Source of the DNA: Cognatilysobacter claricitrinus
GTDB taxonomy: Bacteria; Pseudomonadota; Gammaproteobacteria; Xanthomonadales; Xanthomonadaceae
DNA: 64,000 nt
Direction of reading: 5' to 3'
NCBI RefSeq assembly: GCF_045866565.1
Contig: NZ_BAAFZV010000001.1
Coordinates: forward strand, 248,001-312,000
Part shown: positions 1-7,926 of the stretch, in pieces
Numbering within the stretch: the stretch's first letter is position 1
Layout: the number at the start of each line of letters is the position of its first letter
Notes under the pieces: generated by a model
Databases searched by the model: none
What the model was told of the DNA's origin: nothing
Seen by the model: only the letters and a program-made list of their open reading frames with translations
Program-made: the position numbers and the translations under genes

Positions 1-340
1 GCATGGACGCAAGTTCAGCGAATCCGTCGAGGAACGCGTCGAGCCACGCGTCATCCGCCTCGGGCAACGACAACGACAGCGTGCACCACGCCGGTTCGGC
101 GCCCATTGCCGCGAGGTCGGAAAGATTCACTGCGAGCGCTTTCCAGCCGATGTCGGCGGGCGCGGTGTCGAGCGGGAAATGCACGCCGGCATTCAGCGTG
201 TCCATCGCGACGACCAACTGTCGGCCGGCGGGCACGTGGAGCAACGCGGCGTCGTCGCCGATGCCGAGTGCCACGTCATCACGCGCAAACACGCGACGAC
301 GGATGCGATCGATCAGGTCGAATTCGCCGGGCGCGTTCAT
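1..340 (-). CDS. thiL: Thiamine-monophosphate kinase, N-terminal part (runs off the window)
   Basis: ThiL phosphorylates thiamine monophosphate to thiamine pyrophosphate, the last step of the pathway. The first 113 codons are present, read from an ATG at 340; the rest lies beyond base 1. The N-terminus has the family features: an EFDLI opening, the GIGDDAA nucleotide/metal-binding motif near residue 26, and MDTLNAGVHF near residue 45. It follows nusB by 34 bases on the same strand, as is usual in gammaproteobacterial ribH-nusB-thiL runs, so it is probably the distal gene of the riboflavin transcript. The assignment is good; the truncation is only the window edge. Confidence 0.88.
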   Translation of the reverse strand, partial: MNAPGEFDLIDRIRRRVFARDDVALGIGDDAALLHVPAGRQLVVAMDTLNAGVHFPLDTAPADIGWKALAVNLSDLAAMGAEPAWCTLSLSLPEADDAWLDAFLDGFAELASM

Positions 341-374
341 GTCGATGTGCGCGTCGCGGCGATCTTGCGCGGGG

Positions 375-842
375 TCAGCGCGGTCGACGCGCGGCCTGCA
401 CTTCCGGCGCGCGCCATTCGGCGGCGGCGTGGTCGAGCACGCCATTGATGTAGGTGTGGCCGTGCTCGGCGCCGAAGCGCTTCGCGGTTTCGATCGCCTC
501 GTTGATGACGACGCGGTACGGCACGTCCGGACGCATGCGCAGCTCGTAGGCGGCGATACGCAGCACCGCGCGCTCCACCGGGTCGACCTGGTCGACATCG
601 CGATCGAGGAACGGCTGCAGCGCTTCGTCCAGCGTCACGTGGTTCGCATCGACGCCGCGCACGAGGTCTTCGAAGTATTCGAGGTCGGCAATTTCGCGCG
701 CCTGCTCGTGCGCGAACTGGGCGATCACGTCCGGGACCGGCGCGCCCGACAGCTGCCAGGCGTACACGGCCTGCAGGGCGCGGCGACGCGCGCGCGAACG
801 CAGTACGGGATCGATGCCGTCGCGGCGGGGACTCTTGTTCAT
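375..842 (-). CDS. nusB: Transcription antitermination factor NusB
   Basis: NusB pairs with NusE (ribosomal protein S10) on boxA RNA to support antitermination of rRNA operons. The 155-residue product starts MNKSPRRDG and shows the all-helical family pattern: RSRARRRALQAVYAW, VDQVDPVERAVLRIAAYEL, then VINEAIETAKRFG and YINGVLD near the end. The ATG at 842 overlaps the ribH stop by four bases (ATGA), which fits translational coupling. A longer reading frame continues upstream, but that part lies over ribH in another frame and is not family-like. Confidence 0.95.
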   Translation of the reverse strand: MNKSPRRDGIDPVLRSRARRRALQAVYAWQLSGAPVPDVIAQFAHEQAREIADLEYFEDLVRGVDANHVTLDEALQPFLDRDVDQVDPVERAVLRIAAYELRMRPDVPYRVVINEAIETAKRFGAEHGHTYINGVLDHAAAEWRAPEVQAARRPR

Positions 843-1318
843 TCGTTCGCTCCGGGCAGCTGCGTCAGCAGGTGCGCCATTTCGATGGCGACCAGCGCCG
901 CTTCTTCGCCCTTGTTGCCGTGGCTGCCGCCTGCGCGTGCTTCCGCATCTTCGAACCGGTCGACGGCCAGCACGCCGTTCGCGACCGGCACGCGATGTTC
1001 CAGCGCGACGCGCATCAGCCCGTCGGAACAGCCGTCGGCGACCTGTTCGTAATGCCGCGTGTCGCCGCGCACCACGCAACCGAGCGCGACGATCGCCGCA
1101 TGCGAGCGCGCCTGTGCGAGCCGCGCCGCCGCGATCGGAATCTCCCACGCACCCGGCACGCGGATCACGTCCACCGCCGCGTCGTCGACGCCGTGGTCGA
1201 CGAACGTCTTGCGCGCGCCGGCCACCAGCGTGTCGGTGATGCGCGGGTTCCAGCGGCTGGCGATGATGGCGTAGCGCGCGCCGGCGGGGCTGCGCAGGTC
1301 GCCTTCGAGATGCGGCAT
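839..1318 (-). CDS. ribH: 6,7-dimethyl-8-ribityllumazine synthase
   Basis: RibH condenses 3,4-dihydroxybutanone phosphate with the ribityl-aminouracil made by RibD to give lumazine, the substrate of RibE. The product shows SRWNPRITD (substrate pocket), VPGAWEIP, LGCVVRGDTRHYE and HGNKGEEAA. The ATG at 1318 gives 159 residues, the usual size for the family. An in-frame TTG at 1345 would add nine residues and cannot be excluded. The stop overlaps the nusB ATG by four bases, and the gene lies 67 bases after ribB. Confidence 0.93.
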   Translation of the reverse strand: MPHLEGDLRSPAGARYAIIASRWNPRITDTLVAGARKTFVDHGVDDAAVDVIRVPGAWEIPIAAARLAQARSHAAIVALGCVVRGDTRHYEQVADGCSDGLMRVALEHRVPVANGVLAVDRFEDAEARAGGSHGNKGEEAALVAIEMAHLLTQLPGANE

Positions 1319-1385
1319 GGCCGGGGTTCCGGAGAGGGTCGGCAATTCTAACGGGTGGGGCCGGTCCGGCCGGTGAGACGCCGGC

Positions 1386-2486
1386 TCAGCGCGTCGGGTC
1401 GACGTACTCGGCGACCTCCAGCCCGAAGCCGGCGAGCCCGATCTGCTTGCGCGGCGTGCCGATCACCCGCAGCCGGCCGAGGCCGAGGTCGGCGAGGATC
1501 TGCGCGCCGGCGCCATTGCGCCGCCATTCGGCCAGCCCGCCGCGATCGGCCTCGCCCGCCGGCTGCTCGCGGATGCGGGCGAGCAGCGCATCGGCGCTGG
1601 CCGGCTCGGACAGCAGTACCAGCGCGCCGCGACCCTCCGCCGCGATGCGCGCAAGCACGTCGCCCACCGCCGGCCCGAAATCGGCGCGACGCCAGTGCAG
1701 CGCGTCGGCCAACGGGTTGAGCATGTGCACGCGCACCAGCGTCGGCGTCGCGGGGTCGATCTCGCCGCGGACCAGTGCGTAATGCAACGCATGGCTGACG
1801 CGATCGCGATAGACCGCGAGGTCGAACGGCCCGTACTCGGTGTCGATCGCACGCGTTTCCACGCGCTCGACGGTGTGTTCGTTCTCGAGCCGATAGCGGA
1901 TCAGCTCCTCGATCGAACCGATCTTCAGGCCGTGCTCGCGCGCGAACACTTCAAGTTCCGGACGACGCGCCATCGAGCCGTCCGGATTGAGGATTTCGAC
2001 CAGCACGCCGGACGGTTCCATGCCCGCGAGCAACGCGAGGTCGCTCGCTGCTTCCGTGTGGCCGGCGCGGCTCAGCACGCCACCGGGCTGCGCCATCAGC
2101 GGGAAGATGTGCCCGGGTTGGCTGAGGTCATGCGGCGCGGCATCCGGGCGCACCGCGGTGCGAACCGTGTGCGCGCGGTCGTAGGCGGAGATGCCGGTGG
2201 TGACGCCTTCCGCCGCTTCGATGCTCACGGTGAAGTTGGTGTGGTGCGGCGAGGTGTTGTCGCGCACCATCGGCGGCAGGCCGAGCTGGCGGCAGCGCTC
2301 GCGCGTGAGCGACATGCAGACCAGCCCGCGCGCATGCGTGACCATGAAGTTGATGTCCTGCGGCCGCACGAGCTCCGCGGCCATGATCAGGTCGCCTTCG
2401 TTCTCGCGATCCTCGTCGTCGACGATGACGACCATGCGGCCCGCGCGGATCTCGTCCAGCAGTTCGGGAATCGTCGCGAAGCTCAT
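1386..2486 (-). CDS. ribB: 3,4-dihydroxy-2-butanone-4-phosphate synthase with degenerate GTP cyclohydrolase II domain
   Basis: The N-terminal domain (about residues 1-200) makes 3,4-dihydroxy-2-butanone 4-phosphate from ribulose 5-phosphate. It has the acidic DDEDRENEGD motif at 23-32, the SPHHTNFTVS loop, and AGHTEAASDL. The remaining roughly 165 residues align in outline with GTP cyclohydrolase II (RibA). However, the stretch that normally carries the Cys ligands of the catalytic zinc reads RVHMLNPLADAL and has no cysteine. The second domain is therefore probably not a working cyclohydrolase, and a separate ribA is expected elsewhere. The 366-residue length is typical of fused RibBA proteins. 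The ATG at 2486 overlaps the ribE stop by four bases. Confidence 0.93.
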   Translation of the reverse strand: MSFATIPELLDEIRAGRMVVIVDDEDRENEGDLIMAAELVRPQDINFMVTHARGLVCMSLTRERCRQLGLPPMVRDNTSPHHTNFTVSIEAAEGVTTGISAYDRAHTVRTAVRPDAAPHDLSQPGHIFPLMAQPGGVLSRAGHTEAASDLALLAGMEPSGVLVEILNPDGSMARRPELEVFAREHGLKIGSIEELIRYRLENEHTVERVETRAIDTEYGPFDLAVYRDRVSHALHYALVRGEIDPATPTLVRVHMLNPLADALHWRRADFGPAVGDVLARIAAEGRGALVLLSEPASADALLARIREQPAGEADRGGLAEWRRNGAGAQILADLGLGRLRVIGTPRKQIGLAGFGLEVAEYVDPTR

Positions 2487-3082
2487 GCGCGCTCTCCGGT
2501 GAGCAGACGTTCGACGTAACGGGCGACTAGGTCGATCTCGAGGTTCACCGCATCGCCAACATTCGTCGAAGAAAACGCGGTATGCGCCACGGTATGCGGC
2601 ACCAGCGCCACCTCGAAGCCATCGTCGTCGACTTCGTTGACCGTAAGGCTCACGCCGTCGACACAGATCGAGCCCTTCTTCGCGATGTAGCGCAGCAATG
2701 CGCGCGGCGCGGAGAAACGCCAGCGTTGCGCGCGCGCGTCCTCGTGCACGGACACTACCGCGCCGACGCCGTCGACGTGTCCACTGACCAGATGACCGCC
2801 GAGGCGATCGCTCGGCCGCATCGCGCGTTCGAGGTTCACGGGAGAGTCGACTGCGAGGCGGCCGAGCGTCGTGAGCGACAGCGTTTCAGTCGACGCGTCG
2901 GCCTCGAACGACGACGCATCGAACGCAACGACGGTGAGGCAGACGCCGTTCACCGCGATGCTCTCGCCGAGACGAACCTCGTCGAATGCGAGGGTGCCGG
3001 TGCCGATGCGCAGGCGGACGTCGCCACCGCGTGGCTCGACGGCGGCGATCGCGCCGACGCCTTCGATGATGCCGGTGAACAT
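2483..3082 (-). CDS. ribE: Riboflavin synthase, alpha chain
   Basis: Riboflavin synthase dismutates two lumazines to riboflavin plus the pyrimidine precursor. I take the ATG at 3082 because the protein then opens MFTGIIEGVG, the near-invariant family N-terminus; upstream in-frame starts fall in the riboswitch leader. The 199 residues hold the two repeated barrel domains. Each has a conserved core (VNGVCLTV with SFEADAS in the first, VDGVSLTVNEVDDDGFEV in the second), and the NLERAM and GGHLVSGHVDG segments link them. This is the first gene after the FMN riboswitch and is translationally coupled to ribB. Confidence 0.95.
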   Translation of the reverse strand: MFTGIIEGVGAIAAVEPRGGDVRLRIGTGTLAFDEVRLGESIAVNGVCLTVVAFDASSFEADASTETLSLTTLGRLAVDSPVNLERAMRPSDRLGGHLVSGHVDGVGAVVSVHEDARAQRWRFSAPRALLRYIAKKGSICVDGVSLTVNEVDDDGFEVALVPHTVAHTAFSSTNVGDAVNLEIDLVARYVERLLTGERA

Positions 3083-3189
3083 CAGCCGGCCTCCTGCATG
3101 GACGCGGCGAAGCTGGTATTGCGATAGCTGGGCATGAAACGTTTCTCGCGGAATGAAGTGGCGAAAAACGACCCAAGGCATGAGGCGCA

Positions 3190-3216
3190 CGCACGCAAGG
3201 CCGAAGCCTGCATGCG
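3190..3216 (-). promoter_or_regulatory. Stem-loop between FMN riboswitch and ribE
   Basis: Read on the minus strand, this stretch folds as CGCATGCAGGC / TTCG / GCCTTGCGTGCG, about 11 pairs with one bulge and a stable UUCG-type loop. It begins six bases after the riboswitch closing stem. It could be the expression platform (a terminator or anti-terminator arm), but no U-run follows directly; the nearest is a GTTTTTC about 20 bases further on. The mechanism is inferred. Confidence 0.4.
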
Positions 3217-3221
3217 AACGC

Positions 3222-3360
3222 CGTCTTCTTTCATCCGGACTGTGACCGTCGGCTCCGGCGTTCGACCGGATCTGCTGACCCTCCGCATCGCGAAGGCGCT
3301 CGCGGGCTCGCGCGTGTCGCGCCTACCGCCGGTGGGGAGTTCCGCCCCGCCCTGAAGACG
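3222..3360 (-). promoter_or_regulatory. FMN riboswitch (RFN element)
   Basis: The minus strand carries the conserved RFN core. A closing P1 stem is formed by CGTCTTC (3354-3360) and GAAGACG (3222-3228). Between them lie AGGGCGGGG, CGGAACTCCCCACCGGCGGTA, a variable arm, GCGGAGGGTCAGCAGATCCGG and GACGGTCACAGTCCGGATGAAAG, split here only to describe them. FMN binding to this element normally represses riboflavin synthesis or uptake genes. It sits about 140 bases upstream of ribE, so ribE-ribB-ribH-nusB are the likely targets. ribD lies upstream and would not be covered by it. Confidence 0.96.
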
Positions 3361-3456
3361 TCATGGAAGCCGGCGAACCGGCCCGCGCAGTTTACCGCGG
3401 CGCGGCGCCCGGGCCGTCAAATCGCCAACCGCACGCCACGTGGAACGACGGCGCCC

Positions 3457-4212
3457 CTACGACTTGCGGCGCACGTGCAGGAACAGCGGCCAGGTGATGC
3501 GACGGACCGATGCCGGATCGCCCCATGCTCCGCGCAGGGCGTCCAGGTGCGATGCGACGGCATCCCCTCCGGTTCGCGCCTGGTGTTGTACGACGGCCGA
3601 GAAGCTCGAGAGATAGCCGATGAAACGTTCGAACGGCCAGTCGGCGGCGAGCGTCATCGGCGGCGTGTCGATGCGCTCGAATGGCCAGTCGTAGTCGGCG
3701 TAGTGGCGCTTGATGGACTCGCGCTCCGGCGGCCAATCGCCCTCGATGTCCGCGCGGAACGCCGTGACCGCCCCGTCCATGCCGTCGGGCACGTCGAAAT
3801 CGTCGTAACCCCACGCCGCCAGCACGCCGCCGGGACGCAGCACGCGATCGCATTCGGCGAAGAACGCCGGCACGTCGAACCAGTGCATCGCCTGTGCAAC
3901 CGCCACGAGGTCCACCGAGTGATCGAACAGCCATGTGCGCTCGGCCGGCTCGACCGTCAGCGTGACACGGTGGTTTTTCGCGTCATGCGCCGCGTGCTGT
4001 GCGATCTGTTGCGCGCTCGGGTCGGTGGCGTGCACGTGCGCGAACCGCGCCGCGAGGTCGCGCGTGGCTTGCCCGCTGCCGCAGCCCGGTTCCCAGACGT
4101 GCGCGGTGGCTGGCACGTGCGTGGCGATCACATCGAACAGTGCCGCCGGATAGTCCGGACGCGCCGCCGCATAGGCCTGCGCCACGCCCGAAAAATGGTC
4201 CTTCACGCTCAC
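3457..4212 (-). CDS. Class I SAM-dependent methyltransferase
   Basis: The 251-residue protein opens HFSGVAQAYAAARPDYP, typical of the type-11 methyltransferase group. It has a SAM-binding motif I (VWEPGCGSGQ, residues about 39-48), an acidic residue after the next strand (HATDPS) and DLVAVAQAMHWFD followed by RVLRPGGVLAAW (motifs post-I to III). The substrate cannot be read from the sequence. The ATG overlaps the ribD stop by four bases, so it is translated with ribD, yet it lies upstream of the FMN riboswitch. No riboflavin role is implied. Confidence 0.85.
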   Translation of the reverse strand: MSVKDHFSGVAQAYAAARPDYPAALFDVIATHVPATAHVWEPGCGSGQATRDLAARFAHVHATDPSAQQIAQHAAHDAKNHRVTLTVEPAERTWLFDHSVDLVAVAQAMHWFDVPAFFAECDRVLRPGGVLAAWGYDDFDVPDGMDGAVTAFRADIEGDWPPERESIKRHYADYDWPFERIDTPPMTLAADWPFERFIGYLSSFSAVVQHQARTGGDAVASHLDALRGAWGDPASVRRITWPLFLHVRRKS

Positions 4213-5306
4213 TGCGCGGGGCGCATCAACAGGCGCAGGTCGTTGCCGGTGTGGCGCGAGTCGACGATGCGCATCGCGAGGCGTTCGCTCATCTGCTGGA
4301 CGTCGATGCCGTCGAAGAGTGGACGCGCGCCCGCGCCGAGCAGCACGGGCGCGACGTACAGCAGCAGTTCGTCGACGAGCCCGGATGCGACGAACGCACC
4401 GGCCAGCGTCGCACCTGCTTCGAGCTGCACCTCGTTGATGCCGCGGTCGCCGAGCAGCTTCATCACCGCGGCCAGGTCGAAGCGCCCGTCACGCACGGGT
4501 GCCGCGGCCATCTGCGCACCGCAGTCCTTCGGAACGCGCGCATCCGGCGCGTGGATGTACAGCGTCGGTGCATCGCCTTCGCGCACGTGCCCGCGACGGA
4601 TGGTCGCCAGGCCCGGATCGAGGACGACGCGCAACGGCGGCACGAATGGCGTGTCGTCGCCGAGTCGCACGGTCAGTTGCGGATCGTCGGCGAGCACGGT
4701 GCCTGCACCAGTCATCAATGCGGAGGCGCGCGCCCGCCAACGCTGCACGTCGAGACGCGACGCTTCACCGCTGATCCATTTCGAATCGCCGCTGGCCAGG
4801 GCGGTGCGGCCATCGAGACTGGTCGCGAGCTTGACGCGAAGCCACGGGCGGCCGCGCTCGACACGCGACAGGAAACCGCGATTGAGTTCGCGCGCCTGCG
4901 CTTCCATCAGGCCGGCCTGCACCGCGATGCCGGCTGCGCGCAGCTTCTCGAAGCCCGCGCCGTCGACCTTGGGAAACGGATCGCGCATCGCGGCGACAAC
5001 ACGCACGACGCCCGCAGCGATCAGGCTGTCCGCGCAGGGCTCGGTGCGCCCGGTGTGCGCACACGGCTCGAGCGTCACGTAGGCGGTCGCGCCGCGCGCC
5101 TGCTCGCCAGCCTCGCGCAACGCGAACACTTCGGCATGCGGGCCACCCGCGCGCTCGTGGAAGCCCTCGCCGACAACCTCGCCGTCGCGCACCAGCACGC
5201 TGCCGACCATCGGATTCGGTCGTGTCGTGTAGGCGCCGCGTTCGGCGAGCCGCAGCGCGCGCGCCATCATCGCGTGGTCGAGGGCGGAGAACGCGGCGTC
5301 GGTCAT
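4209..5306 (-). CDS. ribD: Bifunctional deaminase/reductase RibD
   Basis: RibD deaminates the first pyrimidine product of GTP opening and then reduces its ribosyl side chain. The N-terminal deaminase domain shows RPNPMVGSVLV, the zinc site HAEVFAL followed by VTLEPCAHTGRTEPC, and ends near residue 145. The reductase domain follows with RPWLRVKLATSLDG, TGAGTVLADDPQL and the distal GATLAGAFVASGLVDELLLYVAP. The ATG at 5306 gives 365 residues, the normal length. It lies 124 bases downstream of nrdR, the common arrangement in this group. Confidence 0.96.
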   Translation of the reverse strand: MTDAAFSALDHAMMARALRLAERGAYTTRPNPMVGSVLVRDGEVVGEGFHERAGGPHAEVFALREAGEQARGATAYVTLEPCAHTGRTEPCADSLIAAGVVRVVAAMRDPFPKVDGAGFEKLRAAGIAVQAGLMEAQARELNRGFLSRVERGRPWLRVKLATSLDGRTALASGDSKWISGEASRLDVQRWRARASALMTGAGTVLADDPQLTVRLGDDTPFVPPLRVVLDPGLATIRRGHVREGDAPTLYIHAPDARVPKDCGAQMAAAPVRDGRFDLAAVMKLLGDRGINEVQLEAGATLAGAFVASGLVDELLLYVAPVLLGAGARPLFDGIDVQQMSERLAMRIVDSRHTGNDLRLLMRPAQ

Positions 5307-5430
5307 GCGATGGGCTCGATGTCGGGACGATGCGACGCCTGCGGGCGTATCGCGGTCGCCGGAAGGTTGCGGGAGTCGGTCGAACGCTGCGCGGCAGTCG
5401 CGCCGAACCTCGTGCGCGGCGCGCGCGGAC

Positions 5431-5955
5431 TCAACGGCGTCGACCCTTCTCGGGTTTCGGCTCGTCTTCGGCGAGCAGCGGCAACTGGCCTTCCGCCGGT
5501 GCGACATCGCGTTCGAGGCGATCGAGTTCCTCGCGGAAATCGGCAACGTCCTCGAACGCGCGGTACACCGACGCGAAGCGTACGTAAGCGACGTGGTCGA
5601 GCTTGCGCAACTCACCCATCACGAATTCACCGATGCGACGCGACGGCACTTCGCGTTCGGTGGTCATGCGCAACTGGTGCACGACCGAGCGCACGGCGGC
5701 CTCGATCTGTTCCTCGGCAACCTGGCGCTTCTGCAGCGCACGGTCGAAACCGACGCGCAGCTTGCGCGCATCGAATGCCTCGCGTCGGCCGTCGCTCTTA
5801 ACGATCGCCGGCAGCTTGAGTTCGATCGTCTCCAGCGTGGAACACCGTTCGCCGCAGGCTTCGCAGACGCGACGACGACGGATCGTCGCGCCGTCTTCGG
5901 ACACGCGCGAATCGATCACGCGGGTGTCCTGGTGCTGGCAGAACGGGCAATGCAT
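5431..5955 (-). CDS. nrdR: Transcriptional repressor NrdR
   Basis: NrdR is a zinc-ribbon, ATP-cone repressor of ribonucleotide reductase genes. The 174-residue product begins MHCPFC and has the zinc cysteines C3, C6, C31 and C34 (CEAC). The ATP-cone follows (VKSDGRREAFDARKLRVGFDRAL, with MTTEREVPSRRIGEFVM after it). The C-terminal 25 residues are charged and proline-rich, a modest extension. The ATG shares one base with the stop of the preceding gene (TGATG), so the two are coupled. Confidence 0.96.
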   Translation of the reverse strand: MHCPFCQHQDTRVIDSRVSEDGATIRRRRVCEACGERCSTLETIELKLPAIVKSDGRREAFDARKLRVGFDRALQKRQVAEEQIEAAVRSVVHQLRMTTEREVPSRRIGEFVMGELRKLDHVAYVRFASVYRAFEDVADFREELDRLERDVAPAEGQLPLLAEDEPKPEKGRRR

Positions 5956-6482
5956 CAGGGACGGCGGCGCGTGAGCGGCATCACACCGCCCCGGAAGTAC
6001 TTCACGACCACGACGTCGGCGCTCGTCTTCGCGACGCCGTCGAAGCGCGCCGGCGCGAAGCGGCTGGCCAGCACCGTGCGCGCTGCCGCGGCGTCGAAGC
6101 CGGCGCTGGTGGAGCAGATCGGCTCGGCGCGGAGCGGCTTGCCGGTCTCGTCGACCAGAGTGGCCACGACCACGAGAACGTCCTTCGGTGCAAGGCCGGC
6201 GGGCATGACGGGTTTGTTCGCCCAATGCGCAACCGCGGCCGGCTCGCGTTGCGCGGCGACCGGCGTCGCGGGCCATGCGTCACCGAACAGCTGACCCAGC
6301 GTCTCGCCCGGGTGACGCGCCAGATCGCCGTCCTTGCATGCGATCGGACGATCGCGCTGGGCCGGATCGGTGTAGTCGCGGTGCGAGGAGATATCCGCGG
6401 TCGGATCCGACATGTCCTCGTAGGACTGTGCCGATGCCGCTGCCGGAAGCAGAAGGGCGGCAAGCAACAGGACGCGGATCAT
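5955..6482 (-). CDS. Small secreted protein with TonB C-terminal-like domain
   Basis: The 175-residue product has a clear signal peptide (MIRVLLLAALLLPAAASAQ, cleavage after ASA). A linker rich in Asp and Pro follows, then a C-terminal segment of about 75 residues with the TonB C-terminal pattern: VVVATLVDETGKPLRAEPICSTS, FDAAAARTVLASRFAPARFDG, and a final beta strand VVVVKYF. There is no N-terminal ExbB/D-type TM anchor beyond the signal, so it is not a classical TonB. A free periplasmic protein with this fold is the best reading. It overlaps glyA by four bases and nrdR by one, so it belongs to that transcript. Confidence 0.7.
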   Translation of the reverse strand: MIRVLLLAALLLPAAASAQSYEDMSDPTADISSHRDYTDPAQRDRPIACKDGDLARHPGETLGQLFGDAWPATPVAAQREPAAVAHWANKPVMPAGLAPKDVLVVVATLVDETGKPLRAEPICSTSAGFDAAAARTVLASRFAPARFDGVAKTSADVVVVKYFRGGVMPLTRRRP

Positions 6483-7741
6483 GCGTGCGCTCCGTACACC
6501 GGGAAATTCGCGCACTGCGACTGCACCGCATCCGCGACACGCGCGATCACCGCTTCGTCCTTCGGGTTGTCGAGCACGTCGGCGATCCAGTTGGCGAGCG
6601 CGATGCATTCAGCCTCGCGATAACCGCGGGTGGTCACCGCCGGCGTACCCAGGCGCAGGCCCGAGGTCACGAACGGCGAACGCGGATCGTTCGGCACTGC
6701 ATTCTTGTTGACGGTGATATGCGCGCGGCCCAGGGCCGCTTCCGCGTCCTTGCCGCTGACGTCCTTGCCGATCATGTCGACCAGCATCAGGTGGTTCTGC
6801 GTGCCGCCCGAGACGATGTTGTAGCCGCGCTTGATCAGCGTCTCCGCCATCGCCTGCGCATTCTTCACGACCTGCTGCTGGTAGGCCTTGAAGTCGTCGC
6901 CCAGCGCTTCCTTGAACGCGACGGCCTTGGCGGCGATCACGTGCATCAGCGGGCCGCCCTGGATACCGGGAAACACGATGCTCTGCAGCTTCTTCGTCAA
7001 CTCTTCCGACGGCGCCTTCGCGACGATGATGCCGCCGCGCGGGCCGCGCAGCGTCTTGTGCGTGGTGGACGTCACGACATGCGCGTGCGGCAGCGGCGAC
7101 GGGTACACGCCCGCGGCGACCAGGCCGGCGATATGCGCCATGTCCACGAAGAACAGCGCGCCGACCGAATCGGCGATCTGGCGCATGCGCGCCCAGTCCA
7201 CGACCTGCGAGTACGCGCTGAAACCGGCGACCAGCATCTTCGGCTTGTGTTCCTGCGCGAGGCGCTCGACCTCGGCGTAGTCGATGAAGCCGTTCTGGTC
7301 GACGCCGTACTGCACGGCGTTGTAGATCTTGCCGGACAGGTTGACCTTCGCACCGTGCGTAAGGTGGCCGCCGTGCGCGAGCGACATGCCGAGGATCGTG
7401 TCGCCGGGATTGAGCAGCGCGAAGTACACCGCCTGGTTCGCCTGCGAACCCGAATGCGGCTGCACGTTGGCGTAGTCGGCATCGAACAGCTGCTTGCAGC
7501 GGTCGATCGCGAGCTGCTCGGCGACGTCGACGTACTCGCAACCGCCGTAGTAGCGCTTGCCGGGATACCCCTCGGCGTACTTGTTGGTGAGAACGGAACC
7601 CTGCGCTTCCAGCACGCGCGGGCTGGCGTAGTTCTCGGACGCGATCAGTTCGACGTGGTCTTCCTGGCGTCGGGCCTCGTCCATGATCGCCTGGGCCAGT
7701 TCGGGGTCGAATCCTTCGATACGGGCGTCGCGAGCGAACAT
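6479..7741 (-). CDS. glyA: Serine hydroxymethyltransferase
   Basis: GlyA interconverts serine and glycine with tetrahydrofolate, supplying one-carbon units, including for the purine pathway (purL is in this window). The 420-residue protein has ELIASENYASP near the N-terminus, YAEGYPGKRYYGG, NVQPHSGSQAN, and the PLP lysine in TSTTHKTLRGPRGG. The ATG at 7741 gives the usual MFARDA opening; upstream in-frame codons fall in the divergent promoter region with ettA. It leads the nrdR-ribD run. Confidence 0.97.
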   Translation of the reverse strand: MFARDARIEGFDPELAQAIMDEARRQEDHVELIASENYASPRVLEAQGSVLTNKYAEGYPGKRYYGGCEYVDVAEQLAIDRCKQLFDADYANVQPHSGSQANQAVYFALLNPGDTILGMSLAHGGHLTHGAKVNLSGKIYNAVQYGVDQNGFIDYAEVERLAQEHKPKMLVAGFSAYSQVVDWARMRQIADSVGALFFVDMAHIAGLVAAGVYPSPLPHAHVVTSTTHKTLRGPRGGIIVAKAPSEELTKKLQSIVFPGIQGGPLMHVIAAKAVAFKEALGDDFKAYQQQVVKNAQAMAETLIKRGYNIVSGGTQNHLMLVDMIGKDVSGKDAEAALGRAHITVNKNAVPNDPRSPFVTSGLRLGTPAVTTRGYREAECIALANWIADVLDNPKDEAVIARVADAVQSQCANFPVYGAHA

Positions 7742-7824
7742 CAGGGGCTCCGGAGGGACATGGGCAGACGTGAATTCTAGCCCGGCGACACCCCGGCCCG
7801 GGCCCGCGAAGGACCGCCCGGCCT

Positions 7825-7830
7825 TATAAT
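7825..7830 (+). promoter_or_regulatory. Possible -10 box for ettA
   Basis: TATAAT is an exact sigma-70 -10 consensus in the 185-base divergent region between glyA and ettA, about 97 bases before the ettA ATG. I see no convincing -35 hexamer 17 bases upstream, so this is tentative. Confidence 0.35.
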
Positions 7831-7926
7831 TTCGGGCTATTCCGAATCCCACGGCTCCTGCCCTGCGCAGGCGGCCGTCGCCTGCCCCACGCCGCGCCCG
7901 GCGCGCCGTGCTTCACCGGAGCCCCC

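Noticed and set aside
5955..6482. A true TonB protein
   Set aside because: It has a cleavable signal peptide rather than a membrane anchor, and no Pro-rich spanning region or ExbB/ExbD partners nearby, so only the C-terminal domain resemblance is kept.
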